Source: UBA4742 sp002403895 (lineage in GTDB: Bacteria; Actinomycetota; Acidimicrobiia; Acidimicrobiales; Acidimicrobilacustridaceae). From it: a stretch of DNA of 64,000 nucleotides. Positions 1 to 6,738 of the stretch are shown piece by piece. Under the pieces are notes generated by a model. That model was not told the DNA's origin, made no database searches, and saw only the letters and a program-made list of their open reading frames with translations. The stretch's first letter is position 1. Each line of letters opens with the position of its first letter. The position numbers and the translations under genes were made by a program. The stretch covers positions 1-64,000 of the forward strand of contig DAISGD010000004.1 in the NCBI GenBank assembly GCA_036823295.1, in the 5' to 3' direction.

Positions 1-97
1 GTATCACCGGTGAGACACTGTGTGCGGGTGGTCCGTGGACCATAGTGGGGCGGAGTAGATCGATCTATCTAGTCGTCGAGTCGGGGAGTCGAAACCC

Positions 98-562
98 TTG
101 TACAAAGCCGCTGTCCGCTTCCTCGTCCGGCGGAGCATCGCCCAACTCAACGCCGGCAACTACGGGTCGGCGTTGGCCATCTTCACCAACGACGCGGAGT
201 TGTGTTTCCCGGGCGTGAGCTCGTGGGCTGGTCAGTTCCGCACCCCACAGCTGAGCCGGCACCCGTTCGCCACCCACCGCGGTCGAGATGAGATCGAGGC
301 CTTTCTGCAGGCCTACGTCGGCGCCGGTATCCAGATGGAGGTGGAGGACATCCTGGTCAACGGCCCTCCGTGGCGGACCCGGATCGCGGCGCGGGTCAAC
401 CACGGGATCGTCGATGCTGACGGGAACGAGGTCTACACCAACCGCGCCATGCTCGTCGCGAACGCTCGGTGGGGGAAGGTCCGCACCCAAGAGGACTACG
501 AAGACACCCAACGGGTTGCCGCCTACGACCAGATCAACCCGGTGAACCCGATCAGATCGTGA
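98..562 (+). CDS. SnoaL/NTF2-like domain protein
   Basis: A 154-residue protein with the look of the SnoaL/NTF2-like cone-shaped fold: an N-terminal helical stretch with NYGSALAIF, a central HRGRDEIEAFLQ segment and a C-terminal beta-rich part. Members are small-molecule cyclases, isomerases or binding proteins, so the substrate cannot be inferred. The start is a TTG at 98. The frame is closed upstream by a TAG at 56-58 and offers no ATG or GTG before it; GGGGAG at 83-88 may be a ribosome binding site. It converges on the SpoIIM-like gene across an assembly gap. The fold call is moderate and the exact start is weak. Confidence 0.6.
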   Translation: MYKAAVRFLVRRSIAQLNAGNYGSALAIFTNDAELCFPGVSSWAGQFRTPQLSRHPFATHRGRDEIEAFLQAYVGAGIQMEVEDILVNGPPWRTRIAARVNHGIVDADGNEVYTNRAMLVANARWGKVRTQEDYEDTQRVAAYDQINPVNPIRS

Positions 563-583
563 CCAGAGGATCGAGGCGGGCGG

Positions 584-593
584 NNNNNNNNNN
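584..593. other. 10-N assembly gap inside a GC-rich inverted repeat
   Basis: Ten Ns. The bases on either side are complementary: GGCGGG at 575-580 pairs with CCCGCC at 594-599, and CGAG at 572-575 resembles the partner of CTCG at 604-607. This sits between two convergent genes, so it is plausibly a bidirectional terminator hairpin that the sequencing did not resolve. The C-terminus of the minus-strand gene is uncertain because of it. Confidence 0.7.
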
Positions 594-1596
594 CCCGCCG
601 GTCCTCGTCGCGCTGGAGCTCGCCCAACTCGCCGGTGAAGCCCCGTGCTGCCGCGGCCCGACCCTTGATGATCAAATACGCCATGAACGTGGTCCACGCC
701 ACCACACCGATGGCGACCCGCGCCGCGGGCGCCAGGCCGCTGCCGGTGACGAACCCTTCGATGGACCCGGCGGCCAGGAACATCGTCATCAGGCCGAGCA
801 CCACCACCACCGAACGGCGGCCCTGCTCACCGAGGGCCTGGCCCCGGGTGCGGTCGCCGGGGGCGATGAGGGTCCACCCCAGGCGCAGACCGGTCCCCCC
901 GGCGATGCAGACTGCTGACAGCTCGAGCAGGCCATGGGGCAGGATCAGCCCGAAGAAGCGCAGGGCATCGCCCTCGGTGATCATCCACGCCGAGACCCGG
1001 CCCAGCACGAGACCGTTCTGGATCAACAGGTAGGCGCCGAACACGCAGAACGCGGCCCCGCCGGCGAAGGCGAGGAACGACACCATGATGTTGTTGGTGG
1101 TCACCTCGGTGAAGAACAAGGCGTGGGGCTGGTCCGAGTAGTACTGCTCGAAGCGCTCGTCGACGTAGGTGTGGCGCTGGGCCGGGGTGGCCGAGGCATC
1201 CAGCGCCCGCTGGTCATGGGTCAGCCACAAGCCCATGGCCAGGGCGGGCACGAAGAAGAGGGCCACACCGATGCCGATGAAGCGGCGCGAGTCCCACACC
1301 GCGGCGGGGAACGACACGGCGAAGAACAGGCGGATGGCCCGCCACGACCGGGTGCGCTTGCCGTAGATGACGCCCGACGCGGCAGCCACCAGCCGGGTCA
1401 GGCGGTTGGTGAGGGACGGGTCGTGGAAGTAGGTGCGGGCGTAGGAGAGCTGGGCCGACGTGCGCTGGTAGAGCTGCACCAACTCATCCAGCTCGGTGGG
1501 CTGGAGGTCGGCCACCCGGTGGCGGGCGCGACGGGTGAGCTCACCGAGGCGGTCCCACGAGGGCTGGTTGCGGGCGATGTAGGAGTCGATGTCCAC
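594..1596 (-). CDS. SpoIIM-like (stage II sporulation protein M family) membrane protein, 3' end lost in gap
   Basis: Integral membrane protein of the SpoIIM/DUF95 family. It has a soluble N-terminal helical region (DIDSYIARNQPSW, then LDELVQLYQRTSAQLSYA), followed by about five hydrophobic segments with the family-typical stretch NNIMVSFLAFAGGAAF and GLILPHGLLELSA. In actinobacteria this family sits beside RDD, MoxR and DUF58 genes and is not tied to sporulation. It is divergent from an RDD protein here. The start is taken as GTG 1596, 9 nt after a TACCGT box read on this strand; ATG 1644 is in frame but would run into the neighbour's start. The stop codon lies in or beyond the N gap; the frame left of the gap runs into the neighbour and is probably not real. 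Confidence 0.75.
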
Positions 1597-1604
1597 GACG
1601 GCGT

Positions 1605-1611
1605 TACGGTA
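1605..1611. promoter_or_regulatory. Overlapping divergent -10 boxes (SpoIIM-like / RDD)
   Basis: On the plus strand TACGGT (1605-1610) lies 8 nt before GTG 1619. On the minus strand TACCGT (1611-1606) lies 9 nt before GTG 1596. The two hexamers share five positions, so the two genes may be read from one shared core as nearly leaderless transcripts. The inference rests on spacing and the TANNNT pattern only. Confidence 0.4.
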
Positions 1612-1618
1612 CTGCCTC

Positions 1619-2401
1619 GTGAACCGAGGCCCCCGACCAGCCATCGAGCCAGACGCCGGTTCAGGCATCGTCACCCCCGAGGCCGTCCTGCTCGAGTTCG
1701 AGACCGCGGGCGTGGGCTCGCGCACGGCGGGTGAGCTCATCGACCTGGCCATCCAGGTCACTGCCCTGGTCGCCATGGCCTTCGCCGCTGGCGCCCTGTC
1801 GGGCGCGGTGGGCGGCACTGCGGCCGTCATCGCGGTGCTGATCCTGACGTTCCTCATCATCATCGGCTACCCGGTCGCCTTCGAGTCGCTGTGGAACGGC
1901 CGGACCCCGGGCAAGGCCGCCCTGGGCCTGCGGGTGGTGACGGTCGAAGGGGGCCCCGAGCGCTTCCGCCACGCCGCCATCCGGGCCATCATCGGCCTGT
2001 TCGAACTGTGGATCTTCCTCGGCACCATCGCCGTGTTGAGCGTGATCCTCACCCGCCGTGACCAGCGCCTTGGCGATCTCACCGCCGGCACCATCGTGTT
2101 GCGGGAGCGCACGGCGTCATCCACCGCCGCCGTTCCCGTCAGCTTCCCCCCGCCGTATGGCTACGAGGCCTACGTGGCCTCCCTGGACGTGTCGGCCCTC
2201 ACCGCCGAGCAGTACGGGCTCATCCGCACGTTCCTCTTGCGGGTGCTGGACCTGACCTGGCCGGCCCGCGCGTCGCTGGCCACGACGCTGGGCAACAAGA
2301 CCTCGGCGCAGGTCCGCCATACCCCGCCGCCGGGCATCAACCCCGAGGTGTTCCTGGTGTGTGTGGCCTCCGCCTACCAGCGTCGCCACGGCCGGACCTA
2401 G
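1619..2401 (+). CDS. RDD family membrane protein
   Basis: A 260-residue protein with the RDD domain. Arg-Asp signature regions are visible as GVGSRTAGELIDLAIQ near residue 25 and TRRDQRLGDLTAGTIVLR near 150, with hydrophobic helices between them (LVAMAFAAGALSGAVGG, AAVIAVLILTFLIIIGY, LFELWIFLGTIAVLSVIL). The C-terminal 90 residues are soluble. RDD proteins are membrane proteins of uncertain, possibly transport, function. GTG 1619 is preferred over ATG 1589 because the latter lies inside the divergent neighbour's coding region and because a -10-like box precedes 1619. The TAG stop codon provides the first bases of the putative promoter of the next gene. Confidence 0.8.
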   Translation: MNRGPRPAIEPDAGSGIVTPEAVLLEFETAGVGSRTAGELIDLAIQVTALVAMAFAAGALSGAVGGTAAVIAVLILTFLIIIGYPVAFESLWNGRTPGKAALGLRVVTVEGGPERFRHAAIRAIIGLFELWIFLGTIAVLSVILTRRDQRLGDLTAGTIVLRERTASSTAAVPVSFPPPYGYEAYVASLDVSALTAEQYGLIRTFLLRVLDLTWPARASLATTLGNKTSAQVRHTPPPGINPEVFLVCVASAYQRRHGRT

Positions 2402-2404
2402 CCT
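2399..2404 (+). promoter_or_regulatory. -10-like box TAGCCT for the cysteine desulfurase gene
   Basis: TAGCCT lies 7 nt before ATG 2412 and begins with the TAG stop codon of the RDD gene. There is no Shine-Dalgarno sequence, which suggests a leaderless start. Pattern-based inference. Confidence 0.35.
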
Positions 2405-2411
2405 GGGGTCC

Positions 2412-3587
2412 ATGCCCTCCGCCTACCTCGATCATTCGGCGTCGACGCCGATGCGGCCCGAGGCGTTCGAGGCGATGGTGCCGTGGCTGCGCGATCGACC
2501 GGCCAACCCGTCCGGCGCCCACCGTCTGGCCCGTGACGCCCGCCGGGCCATCGACGACGCCCGGGAGGTGATGGCCGCCGCCCTCGGGGCCCAGCCCGGC
2601 GAGATCGTGTTCACCAGCGGCGGCACCGAGGCCGACAACCTGGCCGTGTTCGGTGTGCACGACCGGCGCGGCGGCGTGGTGGTGTGCGCCGCCACCGAGC
2701 ACCACGCAGTGCTGGAGCCGACCGAGGCCCGCAGTGGGCGCATCGTCGGTGTCGACGGTCGCGGCGTCATCGATCTCGACGCCCTCTCCGACATACTCTC
2801 CCGGGCCCTCGACGACGAGGTCACCCTGGTGTCGGTCATGGTGGCCAACAACGAGGTGGGCACCATCGCGCCCATCGCCGAGGTGGTCGAGGTGACCCGC
2901 CGCCTCGCCCCTGGCGCCACGGTGCACACCGACGCGGTACAGGCCCTCACCTGGCTCGACGTGGCTGCCGTCACCGCCGGGGCCGACCTGGTGTCGGTCA
3001 GCGCTCACAAGTTTGGAGGCCCCAAGGGCGTCGGCGCCCTGGTGGTGCGCGACGCCACGCCGCTGGCCGCCCGCCAGATCGGCGGGGGCCAGGAGCGCGA
3101 GCGCCGCAGCGGCACCCAGAACGTGGCCGGCATCGTGGCCATGGCCTGCGCGGCGGAGGCCGCGGTCGCGACCCGGGCCGCCACGGTGGCACGGGTGGGC
3201 CGCCAGCGCGACCGCCTGGCCGACGGGTTGCTGGCTGCCATCCCCGGTGCGGTGGAGACCGGTGTGGTGGGCGGTGACCGCTCGGGCCGCATCGCCGGCA
3301 CCTGCCACCTGTGCCTGCCCGACATCGAGAGCGAGGCGCTGCTGTTCCTGCTGGAAGAAGCCGGCATCTCGGCCTCCGCCGCGGCCTCGTGCGCCAGCGG
3401 GGCCATGGAGCCGTCCCACGTGCTGGCCGCCATGGGCGTGCCCCGCGATCTCGCCTTCGGGTCGCTGCGGCTCACCCTCGGCTGGTCGAGCACCGACGCG
3501 GACGTGGACCTGGCCCTCGACGTCATCCCTGCCGCCGTGGCGCGGTTGCGCTCGTTCGCGTCCCCCGCCGTCGAGGTGTCGTCATGA
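2412..3587 (+). CDS. Cysteine desulfurase (IscS/NifS-type)
   Basis: A 391-residue PLP-dependent enzyme that removes sulfur from L-cysteine as a protein persulfide. It begins with the family's YLDHSASTP, then SGGTEADNLAVFG (PLP phosphate contact) and ATEHHAVL (cofactor-stacking His). VSAHKFGGPKGVGALVV carries the Schiff-base Lys, and ERERRSGTQNVAGIVAMA follows. AAASCASGAMEPSHVL carries the sulfur-accepting Cys. Its stop overlaps the mnmA start by 4 bp (ATGA), so its sulfur very likely feeds tRNA 2-thiouridine synthesis. The same pair is found in mycobacteria (Rv3025c-Rv3024c). Whether it also serves Fe-S assembly cannot be told from this window. Confidence 0.93.
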   Translation: MPSAYLDHSASTPMRPEAFEAMVPWLRDRPANPSGAHRLARDARRAIDDAREVMAAALGAQPGEIVFTSGGTEADNLAVFGVHDRRGGVVVCAATEHHAVLEPTEARSGRIVGVDGRGVIDLDALSDILSRALDDEVTLVSVMVANNEVGTIAPIAEVVEVTRRLAPGATVHTDAVQALTWLDVAAVTAGADLVSVSAHKFGGPKGVGALVVRDATPLAARQIGGGQERERRSGTQNVAGIVAMACAAEAAVATRAATVARVGRQRDRLADGLLAAIPGAVETGVVGGDRSGRIAGTCHLCLPDIESEALLFLLEEAGISASAAASCASGAMEPSHVLAAMGVPRDLAFGSLRLTLGWSSTDADVDLALDVIPAAVARLRSFASPAVEVSS

Positions 3588-4636
3588 GGGTGATGATGGC
3601 CATGTCCGGTGGGGTCGACTCGTCGGTGGCGGCCGCCTTGTTGGTGGAAGCGGGCCACGACGTCACCGGCGTCACCATGAAGCTGTGGGGCGGCGCCAGC
3701 GACCAGGGCTGTTGCTCGGTGGCCGACGTGGACGACGCCCGCCGGGTGGCGCAGCAACTCGACATCCAGCATCTGGTGTTCAACTTCGGCGACGACTTCA
3801 TGACCCATGTCGTCGATCCCTACGTGGAGGCTCACGCCGCCGGGGCCACCCCCAACCCGTGCATCGAGTGCAACCGTCACCTCAAGTTCGATCGCCTGGT
3901 GCGCCGGGCCGACGCGCTTGGCTTCGACGCCATCGCCACCGGTCATCACGCCCGTGTAGTCGAGGGCGCCGACGGGGCGCGCCGCATCGCTCGAGGGGCC
4001 GACACGGCCAAGGACCAGAGCTACGTGCTGCACATGCTCGGGCCCGACGTGTTGGACCGGGTGCTGCTGCCGGTGGGGATCATGACCAAGGAAGCGGTTC
4101 GGGCCCACGCCGGCCGACTGGGTCTGCGCACCGCCACCAAGCCTGACAGCCAGGACGTGTGCTTCATCACCGCTACCGGCGGGCGTCGTACGTTCCTGGG
4201 CGAGCGCATCGAGCTGCATCCCGGTCGCCTCGTCGACACCACCGGCGCGGAGGTCGGGCGGGTCGATGCGGTGGAGCTGGTCACCATCGGCCAGCGCAAG
4301 GGGCTGGGCCTGGCCGGCGACGCCGAGCCCCGCTACGCGGTGGCCGTCGACGCTCAGGCGAGCGTGGTGACGGTGGGAACGGCCGCTGACCTACTCGACG
4401 ACGCGGTGGTGGTGGGTGACCTGGCCTGGTCGGGCGCCGCGCCCGAACCGGGCCGGCACGTGCTGGCCCAGACCAGTGCCCACGGCCTCGCCCGTTGCGT
4501 CGTTCTGGAGGCGTCGAGCGAGCCGCGGACGATCCTGGCGCGCTGGGCCGATGGTCCCCAGCGTCGCGTCGCCCCCGGCCAGAGCGTCGCCTTCTACGAC
4601 AGCGACGTCGTCCTCGGCGGGGGCATCGTCAGGTAA
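3584..4636 (+). CDS. mnmA: tRNA-specific 2-thiouridylase MnmA
   Basis: A 350-residue ATP-dependent enzyme making 2-thiouridine at position 34 of tRNA. The PP-loop MAMSGGVDSSVAAALL is at the N-terminus. The catalytic cysteines are in ATPNPCIECNRHLKF and KPDSQDVCFI. The ATGHHAR and KDQSYVLHML motifs are typical, and VTIGQRKGLGLAG marks the central domain before the C-terminal beta barrel. The length is normal for the family. It is translationally coupled to the cysteine desulfurase (ATGA overlap), which is the likely sulfur donor. The last 8 bp overlap the convergent membrane-protein gene. Confidence 0.96.
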   Translation: MRVMMAMSGGVDSSVAAALLVEAGHDVTGVTMKLWGGASDQGCCSVADVDDARRVAQQLDIQHLVFNFGDDFMTHVVDPYVEAHAAGATPNPCIECNRHLKFDRLVRRADALGFDAIATGHHARVVEGADGARRIARGADTAKDQSYVLHMLGPDVLDRVLLPVGIMTKEAVRAHAGRLGLRTATKPDSQDVCFITATGGRRTFLGERIELHPGRLVDTTGAEVGRVDAVELVTIGQRKGLGLAGDAEPRYAVAVDAQASVVTVGTAADLLDDAVVVGDLAWSGAAPEPGRHVLAQTSAHGLARCVVLEASSEPRTILARWADGPQRRVAPGQSVAFYDSDVVLGGGIVR

Positions 4637-5525
4637 TCAGGCGGCGTTCGGCGGCCTCGAGCAAGACGATGCCGGGGCGACTGGGGGCGACGAGCACGGC
4701 GTCCACGTCCTCGGACTGGATCGCCGGGGCCGCCTGGCCGGGCCGTCGGGCCGGGCGCGGCGTGATGGGGGTGGGCTCGGTGAGGTCGATCTCGAGGGCG
4801 ACGCCGGGGGCGCCCATGGTGAGGTCGCGGGCGGTGGTGTCGACCGGGGCCGGGCGCAACGAGGCCAGGTGGCGGCGCAGCACGAGTATGGCCTCGACGA
4901 CGACCAGCGGGTCGTGGACCACCACCCCGGCGGGGGTGAACACGAGCCATCGCCGTGACAGGGCGTGCAGCACCCGCACGGCCAGGAACGTGGCCGGCCA
5001 GCCCACCAGCGTGAGCAACGTCCCGGCCACCCACTGCTGGGAGGCCAGCAGCAGTGGCCCGGTCACTGCGCCGGCCACGGCCACCATCCAGGCCAGCTCG
5101 ATGGGACCCAGCAACAGCGCCCCCGGAGCCCGTAGTGGGAAGCGGCGCTCGTGACCGTATGACGAGCCGTTGGCGAAGGCATCGCCGGTGCCGGGGCTGA
5201 GCGACATCGCGGTCACCAGCGAGGCGAACGCGAGGGCCACCCCATCGGCGACGCCTGGGTCGGGGTTGGCCGCCGCGGCCCACATGGTGGCCACCAGCGT
5301 GGCCGGGGCGACGATGCGCACCGCCGTGAGGGTGACGGTGCGGGGGACGAGGGCGGCGGCCAGGGTCGCCCCCCAGATGAGCCACAATCCGACCGAGGCC
5401 ACGGCGCGAAAGCCCGGGCTCCGGGGGTCGAGGCTGGCGGCCAGGGCCGGTCCGGCGACGAAGGGCAGCAGCACCCAGCAGGCGGGGAACGCCCACCGCT
5501 CGCTGCGTCGACGCCAGAGGGCCAT
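4629..5525 (-). CDS. Hypothetical multi-pass membrane protein
   Basis: A 298-residue protein with about six hydrophobic segments in the first 190 residues (for example FPACWVLLPFVAGPALAA, GLWLIWGATLAAALV and ELAWMVAVAGAVTGPLLLA). A hydrophilic C-terminal part follows, with a Pro/Arg-rich linker (TPRPARRPGQ) and an acidic end. The segment after the last helix (RRWLVFTPAGVVVHDPLVV) looks like a membrane-anchored PH-like strand pattern, but I do not recognise the family. Similar integral membrane genes occur near mnmA in actinobacteria. Convergent with mnmA, overlapping by 8 bp. No function is assigned. Confidence 0.65.
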   Translation of the reverse strand: MALWRRRSERWAFPACWVLLPFVAGPALAASLDPRSPGFRAVASVGLWLIWGATLAAALVPRTVTLTAVRIVAPATLVATMWAAAANPDPGVADGVALAFASLVTAMSLSPGTGDAFANGSSYGHERRFPLRAPGALLLGPIELAWMVAVAGAVTGPLLLASQQWVAGTLLTLVGWPATFLAVRVLHALSRRWLVFTPAGVVVHDPLVVVEAILVLRRHLASLRPAPVDTTARDLTMGAPGVALEIDLTEPTPITPRPARRPGQAAPAIQSEDVDAVLVAPSRPGIVLLEAAERRLIT

Positions 5526-5600
5526 CCCCGAAGATTTGCGTATCCATGACGCCGATGGCTATTCCATACCCAGAACCACAACCGGGGGAGGGGGAAACGC

Positions 5601-6620
5601 ATGGCCGACAATCGTCTCGTTCCACTGCCCGTCGGCCTGTCGACCTCCATCGGCAGCCTGCCCCACTTCGACCCCTCCGAAGCGGTCGACTTCGTGCTCC
5701 GCCACGAACACCGGCTCCCCGCCGCGCCTTCGCTGCCGGCCCGGTCGCGCCGCGAGGGCATGATTGCTCAGGCCGCCCAGGGCGTGCCGGGCGTGGTGGT
5801 GCACCACGACGGCTCGCTGGTCATCGATCACGACATCATCGACCCTGATGCCCCGCTCACCGACGCCGGGTTCACGTCCGATGCCTACGTCGGCCTACGC
5901 GCCTTCATCACCGCGGTGGCCGATCGGCGCGGCCCGGTGAAGGTGTCGCTCACCGGCCCGGTGACCCTGGGCCTGGCCCTGCACGCGGCCGGTCTCGACG
6001 CAGAGGTGGCGTTCCGGGTCGCCGGCTCGGCCACGACGCAACGGGCCCGGGCCCTCGTCCAATACGTCGGCCAACGCGTCCCGCAGGCCCAGGTGGTGGC
6101 CTTTGTGGACGAGCCCGGGCTGACCTCGGCCATGGACCCGGCCTTCCCCATCGGCCCCCTCGACGCCATCGACTTGGTGTCGGGCACGCTCGCCGTGCTC
6201 GAACGCATGGCCATCACCGGCCTGCACTGTTGCGGAGAGGCCGACTGGCGTCTGCTGTTGCAGGCCGGTCCCCACATCCTGTCCATGCCGCCCGACGCCG
6301 GGATCGAGCGCGCCGCGGGCGCCCTGTCGACCTTCCTGGAGCGCGGCGGCTGGGTGGCGTGGGGTGCAGTGCCGACCGACGGACCGATGGGCACCACCGT
6401 CGACCGCCTGTGGCGGCAGCTGTCGGACACCTGGTGTGAGCTGGTCAACGCCGGCGGCTGCGACCCGGTGCGTCTGCGCACCCAGGCCATGATCACCCCG
6501 GCCTGCGGTCTGTGGCGCCACGGGGTGCCCCAGGCCGAGCAGGTGCTGGCGTTCACCGCGCGCCTGGCCGAGCGGCTGCACGATCAGGCCGTCGGCGTGC
6601 GGCTCTCCGTCGGCGCCTGA
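5601..6620 (+). CDS. MetE C-terminal-domain-like protein (cobalamin-independent methionine synthase superfamily)
   Basis: A 339-residue TIM-barrel protein resembling only the C-terminal, zinc-binding half of MetE. TSIGSLPH at the N-terminus corresponds to the MetE substrate region. ITGLHCCGEADW supplies a His-x-Cys zinc pair, and ITPACGLWRHG matches the late zinc Cys segment. The N-terminal MetE half is absent, so it is not a full methionine synthase; core-type methyltransferase activity is possible. In mycobacteria a related protein (Rv3015c) also lies just upstream of ligA, so the neighbourhood is conserved. The ATG is preceded by a G-rich ribosome binding region at about 5582-5593. The substrate is not known. 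Confidence 0.8.
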   Translation: MADNRLVPLPVGLSTSIGSLPHFDPSEAVDFVLRHEHRLPAAPSLPARSRREGMIAQAAQGVPGVVVHHDGSLVIDHDIIDPDAPLTDAGFTSDAYVGLRAFITAVADRRGPVKVSLTGPVTLGLALHAAGLDAEVAFRVAGSATTQRARALVQYVGQRVPQAQVVAFVDEPGLTSAMDPAFPIGPLDAIDLVSGTLAVLERMAITGLHCCGEADWRLLLQAGPHILSMPPDAGIERAAGALSTFLERGGWVAWGAVPTDGPMGTTVDRLWRQLSDTWCELVNAGGCDPVRLRTQAMITPACGLWRHGVPQAEQVLAFTARLAERLHDQAVGVRLSVGA

Positions 6621-6725
6621 TTCAGCCGACGTGCACGATCTCGGCGGTGAGAAGTAGGCGAGGACGTTGTGGTAGTCCCGCACCTCCTGGCCTATCCCGT
6701 CTCTGAGAGCGTCATACCCCTCCGG

Positions 6726-6731
6726 TAGGGT
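6726..6731 (+). promoter_or_regulatory. -10-like box TAGGGT for ligA
   Basis: TAGGGT ends 7 nt before GTG 6739, with no Shine-Dalgarno sequence. This is the spacing seen before other genes here, and it favours GTG 6739 over the in-frame GTG at 6730, which would lie inside the box. Confidence 0.4.
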
Positions 6732-6738
6732 GGCCGCC

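Noticed and set aside
1..97. Short palindromes (TGGTCC-GT-GGACCA at 29-42; AGATCGATCT) upstream of the first gene
   Set aside because: Too short and isolated to support a named element; no promoter or terminator pattern is clear.
4594..5625. Long open frames in other phases over the membrane-protein gene
   Set aside because: Their composition is Arg/Pro/Gly-rich, as expected for shadow frames of very GC-rich genes; the chosen frame has proper membrane helices.
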